NCBI GenBank assembly: GCA_031390425.1
Contig: JANMTL010000130.1
Span: 1-20,551 of the forward strand
DNA: 20,551 nucleotides
Source: PBB1 sp031390425
Lineage (GTDB): Bacteria > Pseudomonadota > Gammaproteobacteria > Burkholderiales > Burkholderiaceae_C
Direction: 5' to 3'
The position numbers were made by a program, and so were the translations under genes. Position 1 is the first letter of the stretch. Every line of letters begins with the position of its first letter. The notes beneath the pieces were generated by a model that worked only from the letters and a program-made list of their open reading frames with translations, made no database searches and was not told where the DNA came from. Below, in pieces: positions 14,403 through 20,551 of this stretch.

Positions 14403-16364
14403 ATGCCACGATTCGAGACACTCAGCGCGATCCTGCCCGCCGATGCGCGCGAGGATCGCCAGATCACGTTCATCGACGGCGAGCACGAGCAGCGCACCCT
14501 CAGCTTCCGTCGGCTGCGGCAGCGAGCCCTCGGAACGCTGGGCGCCTTGCAGCGCAGCGGCTGGGCCGCCGGCGACATGATGATCCTGTACCTGGGCAAC
14601 AACGAACGCTTTGTCGAGATGTTCTGGGCCTGCGTGCTGGGCGGCATCGTGCCGGTGCCGTTGGCCCCCGGCGCCAACGCTGAACATTGGCGCAAGTTGC
14701 TGCGCGTGTTCGCGCAGCTCGATCGGGCTTCGGTGTGCATCGACGCGCCGACGCTGGAGCGCTTCGACGCATTTGTTGCCACCCATGGCTTGACAGCCGA
14801 GGCACAGCGTCTGCGCGCCCGCACTGTGATGGCGGGCAGCCTCGACATCACCGGCGCCGCCGGCGAGCCGACGGACACCAAGCCGGACGACCTCGCATTC
14901 ATCCAGTATTCGTCCGGCTCGACCGGCGAGCCCAAGGGCGTGATGGTGACGAACCACAACGCCACCACCAACATCGATTCGATCGTCACCGGGGCCGCGT
15001 ACACCGACCGCGATTCGGTGCTGAGCTGGATGCCGCTGTCGCACGACATGGGCCTGATCGGTTTTCACCTGGCCTTGCTGTCGGCCGATGTCAGCCACGC
15101 GATCATGCGCACCGAGCTGTTTGCGCGGCGGCCGCTGCTGTGGCTCGAACTGGCCAGCCAGCGTCGCTCGACGGTGCTGTGCTCGCCGAACTTCGGCTTC
15201 AACCACTATCTCAGGCAATACGCGATCAAGTCGCCGCAGAACCTCGATCTGTCCTCGATCCGGCTGATTTTCAATGGCGCTGAACCGATATCGGCCGATT
15301 TGTGTCGCCGCTTCACACGCACGATGGCACCGCACGGGCTGAATCCGAACAGCATGTTTCCCGTCTACGGTCTTGCCGAAGCCACCCTCGCCGTCAGCTT
15401 CACCCGCCCGGGAGCCGCCGTCGAAACCCTCCAGTTGGATCCCGCGAGCCTGCGCGTGGCGGAACCGGTGCGCACTGCGGTGCCGAGCGCGGGCCGCCTG
15501 GCCGAGTTCGTCAAAGTCGGTCCGCCGCTGCCCGGCATCGACGTTCGCATCGTCGATGCGGCCGGCATGGCGCTCGGCGAGCGCGTGCTCGGCCATCTGC
15601 ACATCCGTGGCGATAACGTAACAAAAGGTTACTACCACAATGAAACCGAGACGGCCGCATTGCGTTTGGAAGACGGCTGGGTCGATACCGGCGATCTGGG
15701 TTTGCTTTGGGACGACCAGCTGGTCATCACCGGCCGCGTCAAAGACATCTTCATCGTGAATGGACAAAACCACTATCCGCACGATCTGGAGCGCATCGCC
15801 GAGCAAGTGGCCGGCATCGAGGCCAATCGCCTGGCGGCGGCAGGCGTGCGACCGCCTGGCGGCGAGACCGAGGAACTCGCGCTGTTCGTGCTCCACCGCG
15901 GCGATCTCGCCGACTTCGCACCGACAGCGCTGGCACTCCGACGCACGATCCTCGCGCAGACTGGCCTCGACGCGGCACACGTGGTGCCGGTCAGGCACAT
16001 CCCCAAGACCAGCAGCGGCAAGCTGCAGCGCTATGCGCTGGCCTCGGCGTTCGAACGGGGTGAGTTCGACAGCGTCTTGGCCGAATTGGCCCGGCTGCTG
16101 TCGCCCTGCAATACCGCCGATGCGGTCGCGCCCGAGACCTTGCCGACGACTCAGCGCTTACAAGACATTTGTGCAAGCTTCGTCACACACCGAAAGCTGA
16201 CTCCGCAAACCAACTTGCTGGAAATTGACCTTAACTCACTGACTTTGGCGCGCATCCACGAGGCCATAGACCGTGAGTTTCCGCAACGGATCGACGTGAC
16301 CGACCTGTTTGACTACCCGACCCTGGAGCGACTCGCTGAGTTCCTGGACGCCCGCAGAGCCTGA
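14403..16364 (+). CDS. Fatty acyl-AMP ligase fused to a C-terminal carrier domain
   Basis: This 653-residue protein activates a fatty acid with ATP and should load it on its own carrier domain. The adenylation part shows the P-loop YSSGSTGEPKG (169-179), WMPLSHDMGLIG, the YGLAEATLAVSF block typical of FAAL-type enzymes, DTGDLG, GRVKDIFIVNGQN and the catalytic lysine in PKTSSGKLQR. Residues about 581-653 form a short acyl-carrier module; its attachment serine is probably S612 in EIDLNSLTL, where asparagine replaces the usual aspartate before serine. A purine-rich site (AGAAGAAG) precedes the ATG, and the P450 gene is 12 bp upstream. A polyketide/lipopeptide loading role is possible elsewhere, but no such megasynthase is present, so provision of a special acyl chain for the sphingolipid is favoured. 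Confidence 0.88.
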   Translation: MPRFETLSAILPADAREDRQITFIDGEHEQRTLSFRRLRQRALGTLGALQRSGWAAGDMMILYLGNNERFVEMFWACVLGGIVPVPLAPGANAEHWRKLLRVFAQLDRASVCIDAPTLERFDAFVATHGLTAEAQRLRARTVMAGSLDITGAAGEPTDTKPDDLAFIQYSSGSTGEPKGVMVTNHNATTNIDSIVTGAAYTDRDSVLSWMPLSHDMGLIGFHLALLSADVSHAIMRTELFARRPLLWLELASQRRSTVLCSPNFGFNHYLRQYAIKSPQNLDLSSIRLIFNGAEPISADLCRRFTRTMAPHGLNPNSMFPVYGLAEATLAVSFTRPGAAVETLQLDPASLRVAEPVRTAVPSAGRLAEFVKVGPPLPGIDVRIVDAAGMALGERVLGHLHIRGDNVTKGYYHNETETAALRLEDGWVDTGDLGLLWDDQLVITGRVKDIFIVNGQNHYPHDLERIAEQVAGIEANRLAAAGVRPPGGETEELALFVLHRGDLADFAPTALALRRTILAQTGLDAAHVVPVRHIPKTSSGKLQRYALASAFERGEFDSVLAELARLLSPCNTADAVAPETLPTTQRLQDICASFVTHRKLTPQTNLLEIDLNSLTLARIHEAIDREFPQRIDVTDLFDYPTLERLAEFLDARRA

Positions 16365-16428
16365 TCCGTGGCATTCAAGCAAAATCGGGCGTAGCCGGTT
16401 TCCGTTTGGTTACACGAGGGGGTCGTTT

Positions 16429-16457
16429 GTCATGACATGTTGCTCGCAACATGACAG
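16429..16457. promoter_or_regulatory. Overlapping palindromes, candidate operator
   Basis: A perfect palindrome with 8-bp arms, CATGTTGC and GCAACATG, and a 2-nt centre lies at 16436-16453. It overlaps a 10-bp perfect palindrome TGTCATGACA at 16429-16438, and the half CATGACA recurs at 16451-16457, so TGTCATG and CATGACA also bracket the whole. It ends just upstream of a sigma70-like promoter, a position suited to an activator or repressor dimer. No regulator gene lies beside it. Confidence 0.55.
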
Positions 16458-16462
16458 TTACA

Positions 16463-16491
16463 TTGCAACGTGGCGGCGCTCAAATTACATT
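16463..16491 (+). promoter_or_regulatory. Sigma70-like promoter for the spt operon
   Basis: TTGCAA (16463-16468, 4 of 6 to the -35 consensus) and TACATT (16486-16491, 4 of 6 to the -10 consensus) are separated by 17 bp in a locally A+T-rich stretch. Transcription would begin near 16498, giving a leader of about 80 nt before the GTG at 16579. This leader holds a purine run (16520-16530) and a small hairpin at 16550-16562. Confidence 0.45.
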
Positions 16492-16549
16492 TTCGGGCAG
16501 TTGAAGTTTTGCAGAATAAAAGGGGGGAGGGTTGACAGCTAACTTGCGA

Positions 16550-16570
16550 GGCCAGCTTGGCCGAGAGAGG
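16550..16570 (+). promoter_or_regulatory. Leader hairpin next to the ribosome-binding site
   Basis: GGCCA (16550-16554), loop GCT and TGGCC (16558-16562) form a perfect 5-bp stem immediately before the purine-rich GAGAGAGG (16563-16570). That site lies 8 nt before the GTG at 16579 and overlaps an earlier GTG at 16570, so it decides for the later start. Confidence 0.5.
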
Positions 16571-16578
16571 TGCGTCCA

Positions 16579-18390
16579 GTGAACGGGGCGGCACCCTCCG
16601 ATAACCGTCCAACCCCGTCCGCGAGCGGCATCGCATTGCGCAGCGCTGATTTTGCGACCCTGGCCGAAGCGCTGGACTATGCCGCTCGCGGTGACTCCGG
16701 CTTCAACTACTACGACGGCCGTGGCGAATTGACCGCCACACTGTCCTACCGCGATCTGCGCACGCGCGCGCTCGAGATGGCGCGGCGGCTGGCGCCACTG
16801 GGGCGGGGGCAGCGGCTGGCGCTCGTTGCGCACACCCACCCGGACTTTGCGGTGATGTTCTACGCGTGCCAGTACGCCGGCCTGGTTCCGGTGCCCTTGC
16901 CGGCCGCCGTGCATCTGGGCGGACGTGAGGCTTACGTCCGGCACCTGCGCCAACTGCTGCGCGACTGTCAGGCTGTGGCTGCGTTTGCGCCGCCGGACTT
17001 CATCGGCTTTCTGCGCGAGGCGAGCGATGGCCTGTCGCTGGCACTCGCCGGCACCGTGGAAGAGTTCTCGGCGCTGGACGCGGCGCACACATCGCCTTCA
17101 CCGCCGTCGCCCACGGAGCTGGCCTATCTGCAGTACACGTCCGGCAGCACCCGCTTTCCGCGCGGCACGATGATCACGCAGTCTGCAGTGATGGCCAACC
17201 TGAAAGCCATCTTCAACCACGGCTTTTGCCTGACGCCGGACGACCGCTTCTGTTCCTGGCTGCCGTACTACCACGACATGGGGCTGGTGGGCATCGTGCT
17301 GGGCTGCGTTGCCACGCAGCGCTCGGTCGACTACCTGGCGACACGCGATTTCGCAATGCGCCCGCGGCTTTGGCTCAAGCTGATGTCGCTAAACCGCAGC
17401 ACCGTGTCGTTCAGCCCGCCGTTTGGCTACACCCTGTGCGCACGACGTCTGCGACCCTCGGACACCGAAGCGCTGGACTTGTCGGCCTGGCGTGTCGCTG
17501 GCGTGGGCGCCGAGATGATTCACCCCGAATCGCTGCATGAATTCGCTGCCACGCTGGCGTCGGCGGGATTCGATGAACGCGCGTTCCTGCCGTGCTACGG
17601 CATGGCGGAATGCTCGCTGGCGGTCAGTTTCGCGCCGCTCGGAGGGGGTGCTCGCAGCGATGTCGTCGACCTCGACAGGCTGGCACACGAGGGCGAAGCC
17701 GTTGCCGTTGTGATCAACGGCGTGACCCCAAAAGGCAAAGCCTTCATCGACTGCGGCCATCCACTGCCGGGCTACGAGATGGAAATCCGTGACGAACACG
17801 GTCGGCCGTTGGCAGAGCGGCGCTGCGGACGCATCTATCTGCGCGGCCCGAGCCTGATGTCCGGCTACTTCGGCAACGCCGAGGCCACGCGCGAGGTGCT
17901 CTCTGTAGACGGCTGGCTCGACACCGGCGACATCGGCTACCGGGCGGGCGGTGCGCTGTACCTCACCGGCCGCGCCAAGGACCTGATGATCATCAAGGGC
18001 CGCAACATCTGGCCGCAGGATCTGGAGCACCTGGCCGAGCAGCAGCCGGAAGTTCGGCCCACCGACGCGTCTGCGTTTTCGATCGCCGATGAAGACGACG
18101 GCGAAACCGCCGTGCTCGTTGTGCAGTGCCGCGAAGCCGACCCGCGCAAATTGGCCGGGCTGGCCGAGCGGGTGCAAAGGGCCATCCACGTCGAGTTCGG
18201 CATTCACTGCCTGATCGAACTGGTGCCACCGCACACATTGCCGCGCACCTCCTCGGGCAAGCTGTCTCGCAGCACGGCGCGCAAGGAATTCATCGAGCGC
18301 CGCAGCACCGAGGCACCGCAGCAATCTCGCGGCCGCTTCGCCAGCGACGGCAGACGCACTCAACTTGAAGCCGCGAGCGCCGTGTCGTGA
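16579..18390 (+). CDS. Acyl-ACP synthetase (FAAL-type) of the sphingolipid operon
   Basis: This 603-residue AMP-forming ligase activates a fatty acid and transfers it to a carrier protein. It shows the P-loop YTSGSTRFPRGT (186-197), in which arginine replaces the usual lysine, WLPYYHDMGLVGIVLG, CYGMAECSLAVSF, the DTGDIGY and GRAKDLMIIKGRNIWPQDLE blocks and the catalytic lysine in RTSSGKLSRS. FAAL-type enzymes with these blocks sit next to an ACP and serine palmitoyltransferase in characterised sphingolipid producers such as Caulobacter. It is the first gene of a tightly coupled trio, overlapping the ACP start as GTGA. The last 30 residues are hydrophilic and probably disordered. It differs from the ligase at 14403 in lacking a fused carrier domain, so its acceptor should be the separate ACP. 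Confidence 0.88.
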   Translation: MNGAAPSDNRPTPSASGIALRSADFATLAEALDYAARGDSGFNYYDGRGELTATLSYRDLRTRALEMARRLAPLGRGQRLALVAHTHPDFAVMFYACQYAGLVPVPLPAAVHLGGREAYVRHLRQLLRDCQAVAAFAPPDFIGFLREASDGLSLALAGTVEEFSALDAAHTSPSPPSPTELAYLQYTSGSTRFPRGTMITQSAVMANLKAIFNHGFCLTPDDRFCSWLPYYHDMGLVGIVLGCVATQRSVDYLATRDFAMRPRLWLKLMSLNRSTVSFSPPFGYTLCARRLRPSDTEALDLSAWRVAGVGAEMIHPESLHEFAATLASAGFDERAFLPCYGMAECSLAVSFAPLGGGARSDVVDLDRLAHEGEAVAVVINGVTPKGKAFIDCGHPLPGYEMEIRDEHGRPLAERRCGRIYLRGPSLMSGYFGNAEATREVLSVDGWLDTGDIGYRAGGALYLTGRAKDLMIIKGRNIWPQDLEHLAEQQPEVRPTDASAFSIADEDDGETAVLVVQCREADPRKLAGLAERVQRAIHVEFGIHCLIELVPPHTLPRTSSGKLSRSTARKEFIERRSTEAPQQSRGRFASDGRRTQLEAASAVS

Positions 18391-18680
18391 ATTCGCCTGC
18401 GAGACCTCCCGCCGAGCGCGTTTGCATCAGCGATGTGGCTGCATCGATCGAATCGACGATCCGGCAGGCCCTGAGCGTGATCCGTCCCGACGCTGCCAGT
18501 CTCGGGGGAGATGCCGATCTGGCGCAAGAAGCCGATCTGGACTCGGCGGAAGTGATGGACCTGGTCATGGAAATCGAGGATCGGCTGGACCTCTCGATTC
18601 CCGTCGAAACGATGGCTCAAGCACGCACCATCAACGAACTCTGCGCGGGCATCGTGCAGTTGAAAAGCCGCATCACGTGA
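18387..18680 (+). CDS. Acyl carrier protein for sphingolipid synthesis
   Basis: This 97-residue protein contains the carrier signature EADLDSAEVMDLVMEIEDRL (48-67) with S53 as the phosphopantetheine site, and the acidic helix II that docks partner enzymes. An N-terminal tail of about 15 residues precedes the usual fold. It starts at a GTG overlapping the synthetase stop (GTGA), and its own stop overlaps the GTG of the serine palmitoyltransferase gene. The order synthetase-ACP-Spt strongly suggests that it carries the acyl thioester used by Spt in place of acyl-CoA. The phosphopantetheinyl transferase at 12338-13039 is the likely activating enzyme. Confidence 0.92.
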   Translation: MNSPARPPAERVCISDVAASIESTIRQALSVIRPDAASLGGDADLAQEADLDSAEVMDLVMEIEDRLDLSIPVETMAQARTINELCAGIVQLKSRIT

Positions 18681-19882
18681 GTCTGCTCGACAAGTTCGCC
18701 GCGCAGCGGGTCCTGCAGGCCAGCTTGGCCGAGAACAGTCGGCTGGCGCCGATTGCCACGCCGATGGACCAGGTGCATTCGGCCACGTCGGCCACCATCG
18801 ACGGCCGCCGCGTGATCCTTGCCGGCACCAACAACTACCTCGGCCTGACCTACGACGCCGAGTGCCGCGCCGCCGCCATCGCAGCGATCGAAGCGCTCGG
18901 AACCGGCACCACCGGCTCCCGCATGGCCAGCGGCAACTACGCCGGTCACCGCGCTCTCGAGCAAGCGCTTGCCGGCGCCTTCGGTTGGCCCGCTGCCATC
19001 ATCTTCTCGACCGGTTACCAGGCCAATCTCGGCGCGCTGTCGGCATTGGCGAGTGAGGGCGATTTCCTGCTCGTCGACGCCGACAGCCACGCCAGCATCC
19101 ACGATGGTTGTCGGCTGAGCCATGCAACGACGATCCGCTTTCGCCACAACGATCCGGAAAACCTGGACCGGCGACTGGAGCGCCTGGGCGATGCCGCGAG
19201 TCGCACCTTGATCGTCGTTGAAAGCCTGTACAGCACCCAGGGTGATCGCGCGCCGCTGCGCGAGATCGTCGAGATCAAGCGGCGCCACGGCGCGTGGTTG
19301 CTGGTCGACGAGGCGCATTCGTTTGGTGTCTTCGGCCCGCGCGGATTGGGTCTGTGCGAAGAATTGGGTCTGCTCGACGAGGTCGACTTCATCGTCGGCA
19401 CCTTCTCGAAAAGTCTCGGCGGCATCGGCGGCTTCTGTCTCGGCAGGCACGCCGAAACGGAACTGCTGCGCATGGTCAGCCGCCCGTACATCTTCACCGC
19501 CTCACCGGCGCCTTCGGCAATCGCAGCGACCCATCAGGCACTGCGACGCGTTCTGCAAGGGCACGATCTGCGCGCGCGTCTGTGGCGCAACGCAAATCGG
19601 CTGTACGCCGAGGTGGCGCGGCTCGGCTACCGGCTGGGCACCGCCACCCCGGGCCCGGTCGCCGCCCTGCTATTCGAGGCACGCGACCCGGCACTCGCTT
19701 TGTGGCAAGGCCTGCTCGACGCCGGGATTTACACCAACCTGATGATTCCACCCGCGACGCCGGCCGGCCTGAGTCTGGTGCGCATCAGCCTCAGCGCCGC
19801 GCAAAGCGACGACGACATCACTCAAATCATCACTGCGCTCGACGCGCACGCGCGGCAGACGAAGCCACCGCTGGCCGCCTGA
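18677..19882 (+). CDS. spt: Serine palmitoyltransferase (alpha-oxoamine synthase family)
   Basis: This 401-residue PLP enzyme condenses L-serine with an acyl thioester to 3-keto long-chain base, the first step of sphingolipid synthesis. Family marks in order: GTNNYLGLT (50-58), GTGTTGSRMASGNYAGH (75-91), DADSHASIHDG (134-144; H138 stacks on PLP), VDEAHSFGVFG (210-220; D211, H214) and the Schiff-base lysine K245 in GTFSKSLGGIGGF. The stretch RPYIFTASPAPS (about residue 271 on) matches bacterial Spt sequences better than those of AONS (BioF) or Kbl, which have different residues around the lysine. There is no N-terminal membrane helix, in line with soluble bacterial Spt. The GTG start overlaps the ACP stop. 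It is the last gene of the operon; no strong terminator for this strand is seen. Confidence 0.88.
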   Translation: MSLLDKFAAQRVLQASLAENSRLAPIATPMDQVHSATSATIDGRRVILAGTNNYLGLTYDAECRAAAIAAIEALGTGTTGSRMASGNYAGHRALEQALAGAFGWPAAIIFSTGYQANLGALSALASEGDFLLVDADSHASIHDGCRLSHATTIRFRHNDPENLDRRLERLGDAASRTLIVVESLYSTQGDRAPLREIVEIKRRHGAWLLVDEAHSFGVFGPRGLGLCEELGLLDEVDFIVGTFSKSLGGIGGFCLGRHAETELLRMVSRPYIFTASPAPSAIAATHQALRRVLQGHDLRARLWRNANRLYAEVARLGYRLGTATPGPVAALLFEARDPALALWQGLLDAGIYTNLMIPPATPAGLSLVRISLSAAQSDDDITQIITALDAHARQTKPPLAA

Positions 19883-20000
19883 CGGTTCGTTCGCGTCCAT
19901 CGGCGCTCCAGCATCGATGGCCTCAAAAGTCGGCTGACGATCAAGCTGGCGTCTGTCCGTGGAAAACGGATCGAATCCACTCAACGCCACAAATAAAAAT

Positions 20001-20027
20001 GGATCAGCTCCGTTTGAGAGCTGACCC
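20001..20027 (-). terminator. Rho-independent terminator of tRNA-Pro
   Basis: A perfect 7-bp stem, TCAGCTC (20004-20010) with GAGCTGA (20018-20024), extended by GG/CC pairs across one mismatch, encloses a 7-nt loop. On the minus strand it is followed by ATTTTTATTTG, giving the hairpin-plus-T-run expected just downstream of the tRNA. On the plus strand no T-run follows, so it is not a clear terminator for the spt operon. Confidence 0.75.
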
Positions 20028-20038
20028 ATTGATTGGCT

Positions 20039-20116
<78 letters not shown>

Positions 20117-20125
20117 CGAATCTTG

Positions 20126-20153
20126 AGTATAGGTTGGAACGCTCGGTGCTCAA
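20126..20153 (-). promoter_or_regulatory. Promoter of tRNA-Pro
   Basis: On the minus strand TTGAGC (20148-20153) and TATACT (20126-20131, 5 of 6 to the -10 consensus) are 16 bp apart. The -10 ends 10 bp before the tRNA 5' end, so initiation would fall a few bases ahead of it. The -35 overlaps the stop codon of the MerR gene. Confidence 0.6.
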
Positions 20154-20551
20154 ACCGTCAGCAGGACCCGAATGGACATCAACTCGGACCGCATTTGAGT
20201 CGGTGACAGTACGCTTGCGTTGATCTTCGACATGAGTGTCGTCGCAGGCGGTACAGACACATCGGACAGCGTGCCATCGGAGGCGCTGGGGTCGGAGTGC
20301 GCACCGTTGCCTGAGTCGTGTTCAGCGGAGTCGTCGCCGCGTCGATCGCTCACCAGCGCGGCGGTTGAATGCCCCGAGGCGGGCTCGATCAAGCGGTTGC
20401 GCGCACCGCTGATGGTGAAACCCTGTTCGTACAGCAACTCGCGAATGCGGCGGATCAGCAGCACCTCGTGATGCTGGTAATAGCGCCGATTGCCGCGCCG
20501 TTCCACTCCGAAGGCGCGGGTGGTGGCCACGCGCCCGACATCATGCGCGTC
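20150..20551 (-). CDS. MerR-family regulator, 5' end beyond the window
   Basis: The frame is open to the window edge (134 codons including stop), so the true start is probably outside. It contains RRGNRRYYQHHEVLLIRRIRE and LLYEQGFTISGARNRL, the wing and dimer-side part of the MerR-type DNA-binding domain seen in the regulator that follows ihfA in Burkholderiales. After this come a hydrophilic Ser/Asp-rich stretch and a short final helix. Unusually, the part just before GNRRYY reads VGRVATTRAFGVERR, whereas the family normally has a RYWE-EF-QL-P-KRR segment there, so either this copy has diverged or a frameshift lies near the edge. A GTG at 20530 could give a 126-residue product, but it would lack the first recognition helices. 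Confidence 0.7.
   Translation of the reverse strand, partial: DAHDVGRVATTRAFGVERRGNRRYYQHHEVLLIRRIRELLYEQGFTISGARNRLIEPASGHSTAALVSDRRGDDSAEHDSGNGAHSDPSASDGTLSDVSVPPATTLMSKINASVLSPTQMRSELMSIRVLLTV

Noticed and set aside
13935..15998. A very long open frame on the minus strand opposite the P450 and acyl-AMP ligase genes
   Set aside because: Its translation is rich in Arg, Gln and His with no recognisable domain, and it lies antisense to two clear enzymes. It is the usual mirror frame of GC-rich coding DNA.
14403..18390. A polyketide or nonribosomal peptide cluster, suggested by FAAL, carrier, PPTase and P450
   Set aside because: No ketosynthase, condensation or thioesterase domain is present, and the ligase-ACP-Spt order explains the carriers as a lipid system.
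18677..19882. Assignment as BioF (8-amino-7-oxononanoate synthase) or Kbl
   Set aside because: The lysine region GTFSKSLGGIGGF, the RPYIFTAS stretch and the neighbouring ACP and acyl-ACP synthetase match bacterial serine palmitoyltransferase; no biotin or threonine-catabolism genes are nearby.
19897..19920. Possible terminator hairpin for the spt operon (CCATCG and CGATGG)
   Set aside because: The stem is only 6 bp with a 12-nt loop and no T-run follows, so it is not convincing.

Overview
The window is high-GC DNA with dense, mostly overlapping genes, frequent GTG starts and very short intergenic gaps. A MerR-type regulator gene followed by tRNA-Pro(GGG), at the right edge, is an arrangement I know from Burkholderiales (beta-proteobacteria), so I infer a chromosome segment from that group. 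The exact genus cannot be told. Almost everything to the left of the tRNA looks like one large lipid-assembly region whose core is bacterial sphingolipid (ceramide) synthesis.

Layout. (A) 152-4596, minus strand, four-gene unit: a CDP-alcohol phosphotransferase with an extra N-terminal domain, a nucleotidyltransferase resembling the mitochondrial CDP-diacylglycerol synthase Tam41, and two glycosyltransferases. (B) 4694-11494, plus strand, diverging from A: calcineurin-type phosphoesterase, HIT hydrolase, an LptF/LptG-like permease pair, a second CDP-alcohol phosphotransferase, a GNAT-like protein resembling bacterial ceramide synthase, and a MobA-like nucleotidyltransferase. Every junction in B overlaps, so it is very probably one translationally coupled operon. 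(C) 11502-13039, minus strand, convergent with B: a LicC-like sugar/alcohol-phosphate nucleotidyltransferase and a Sfp-type phosphopantetheinyl transferase. (D) 13098-16364, plus strand: cytochrome P450 and a fatty acyl-AMP ligase fused to a C-terminal carrier domain. (E) 16365-16578: an A+T-richer control region with palindromes and a sigma70-like promoter. (F) 16579-19882: acyl-ACP synthetase, acyl carrier protein and serine palmitoyltransferase, chained by GTGA overlaps. (G) 19883-20551: terminator, tRNA-Pro and a MerR-family gene cut by the window end.

Proposed joint working (inference): the synthetase in F charges the small ACP, and the serine palmitoyltransferase condenses the acyl group with serine to a 3-keto long-chain base. 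A reductase, not found here, would follow. The GNAT-like protein in B would N-acylate the base, possibly with an acyl chain carried by the FAAL-carrier fusion and hydroxylated by the P450. The cytidylyl/nucleotidyltransferases and CDP-alcohol phosphotransferases would add a phospho-headgroup, the glycosyltransferases could decorate it, and the LptFG-like pair could drive export toward the outer membrane. The combination of a sphingolipid core with a Tam41-like enzyme, two atypical CDP-alcohol phosphotransferases and a private Lpt-like pair is the part most likely to be undescribed.
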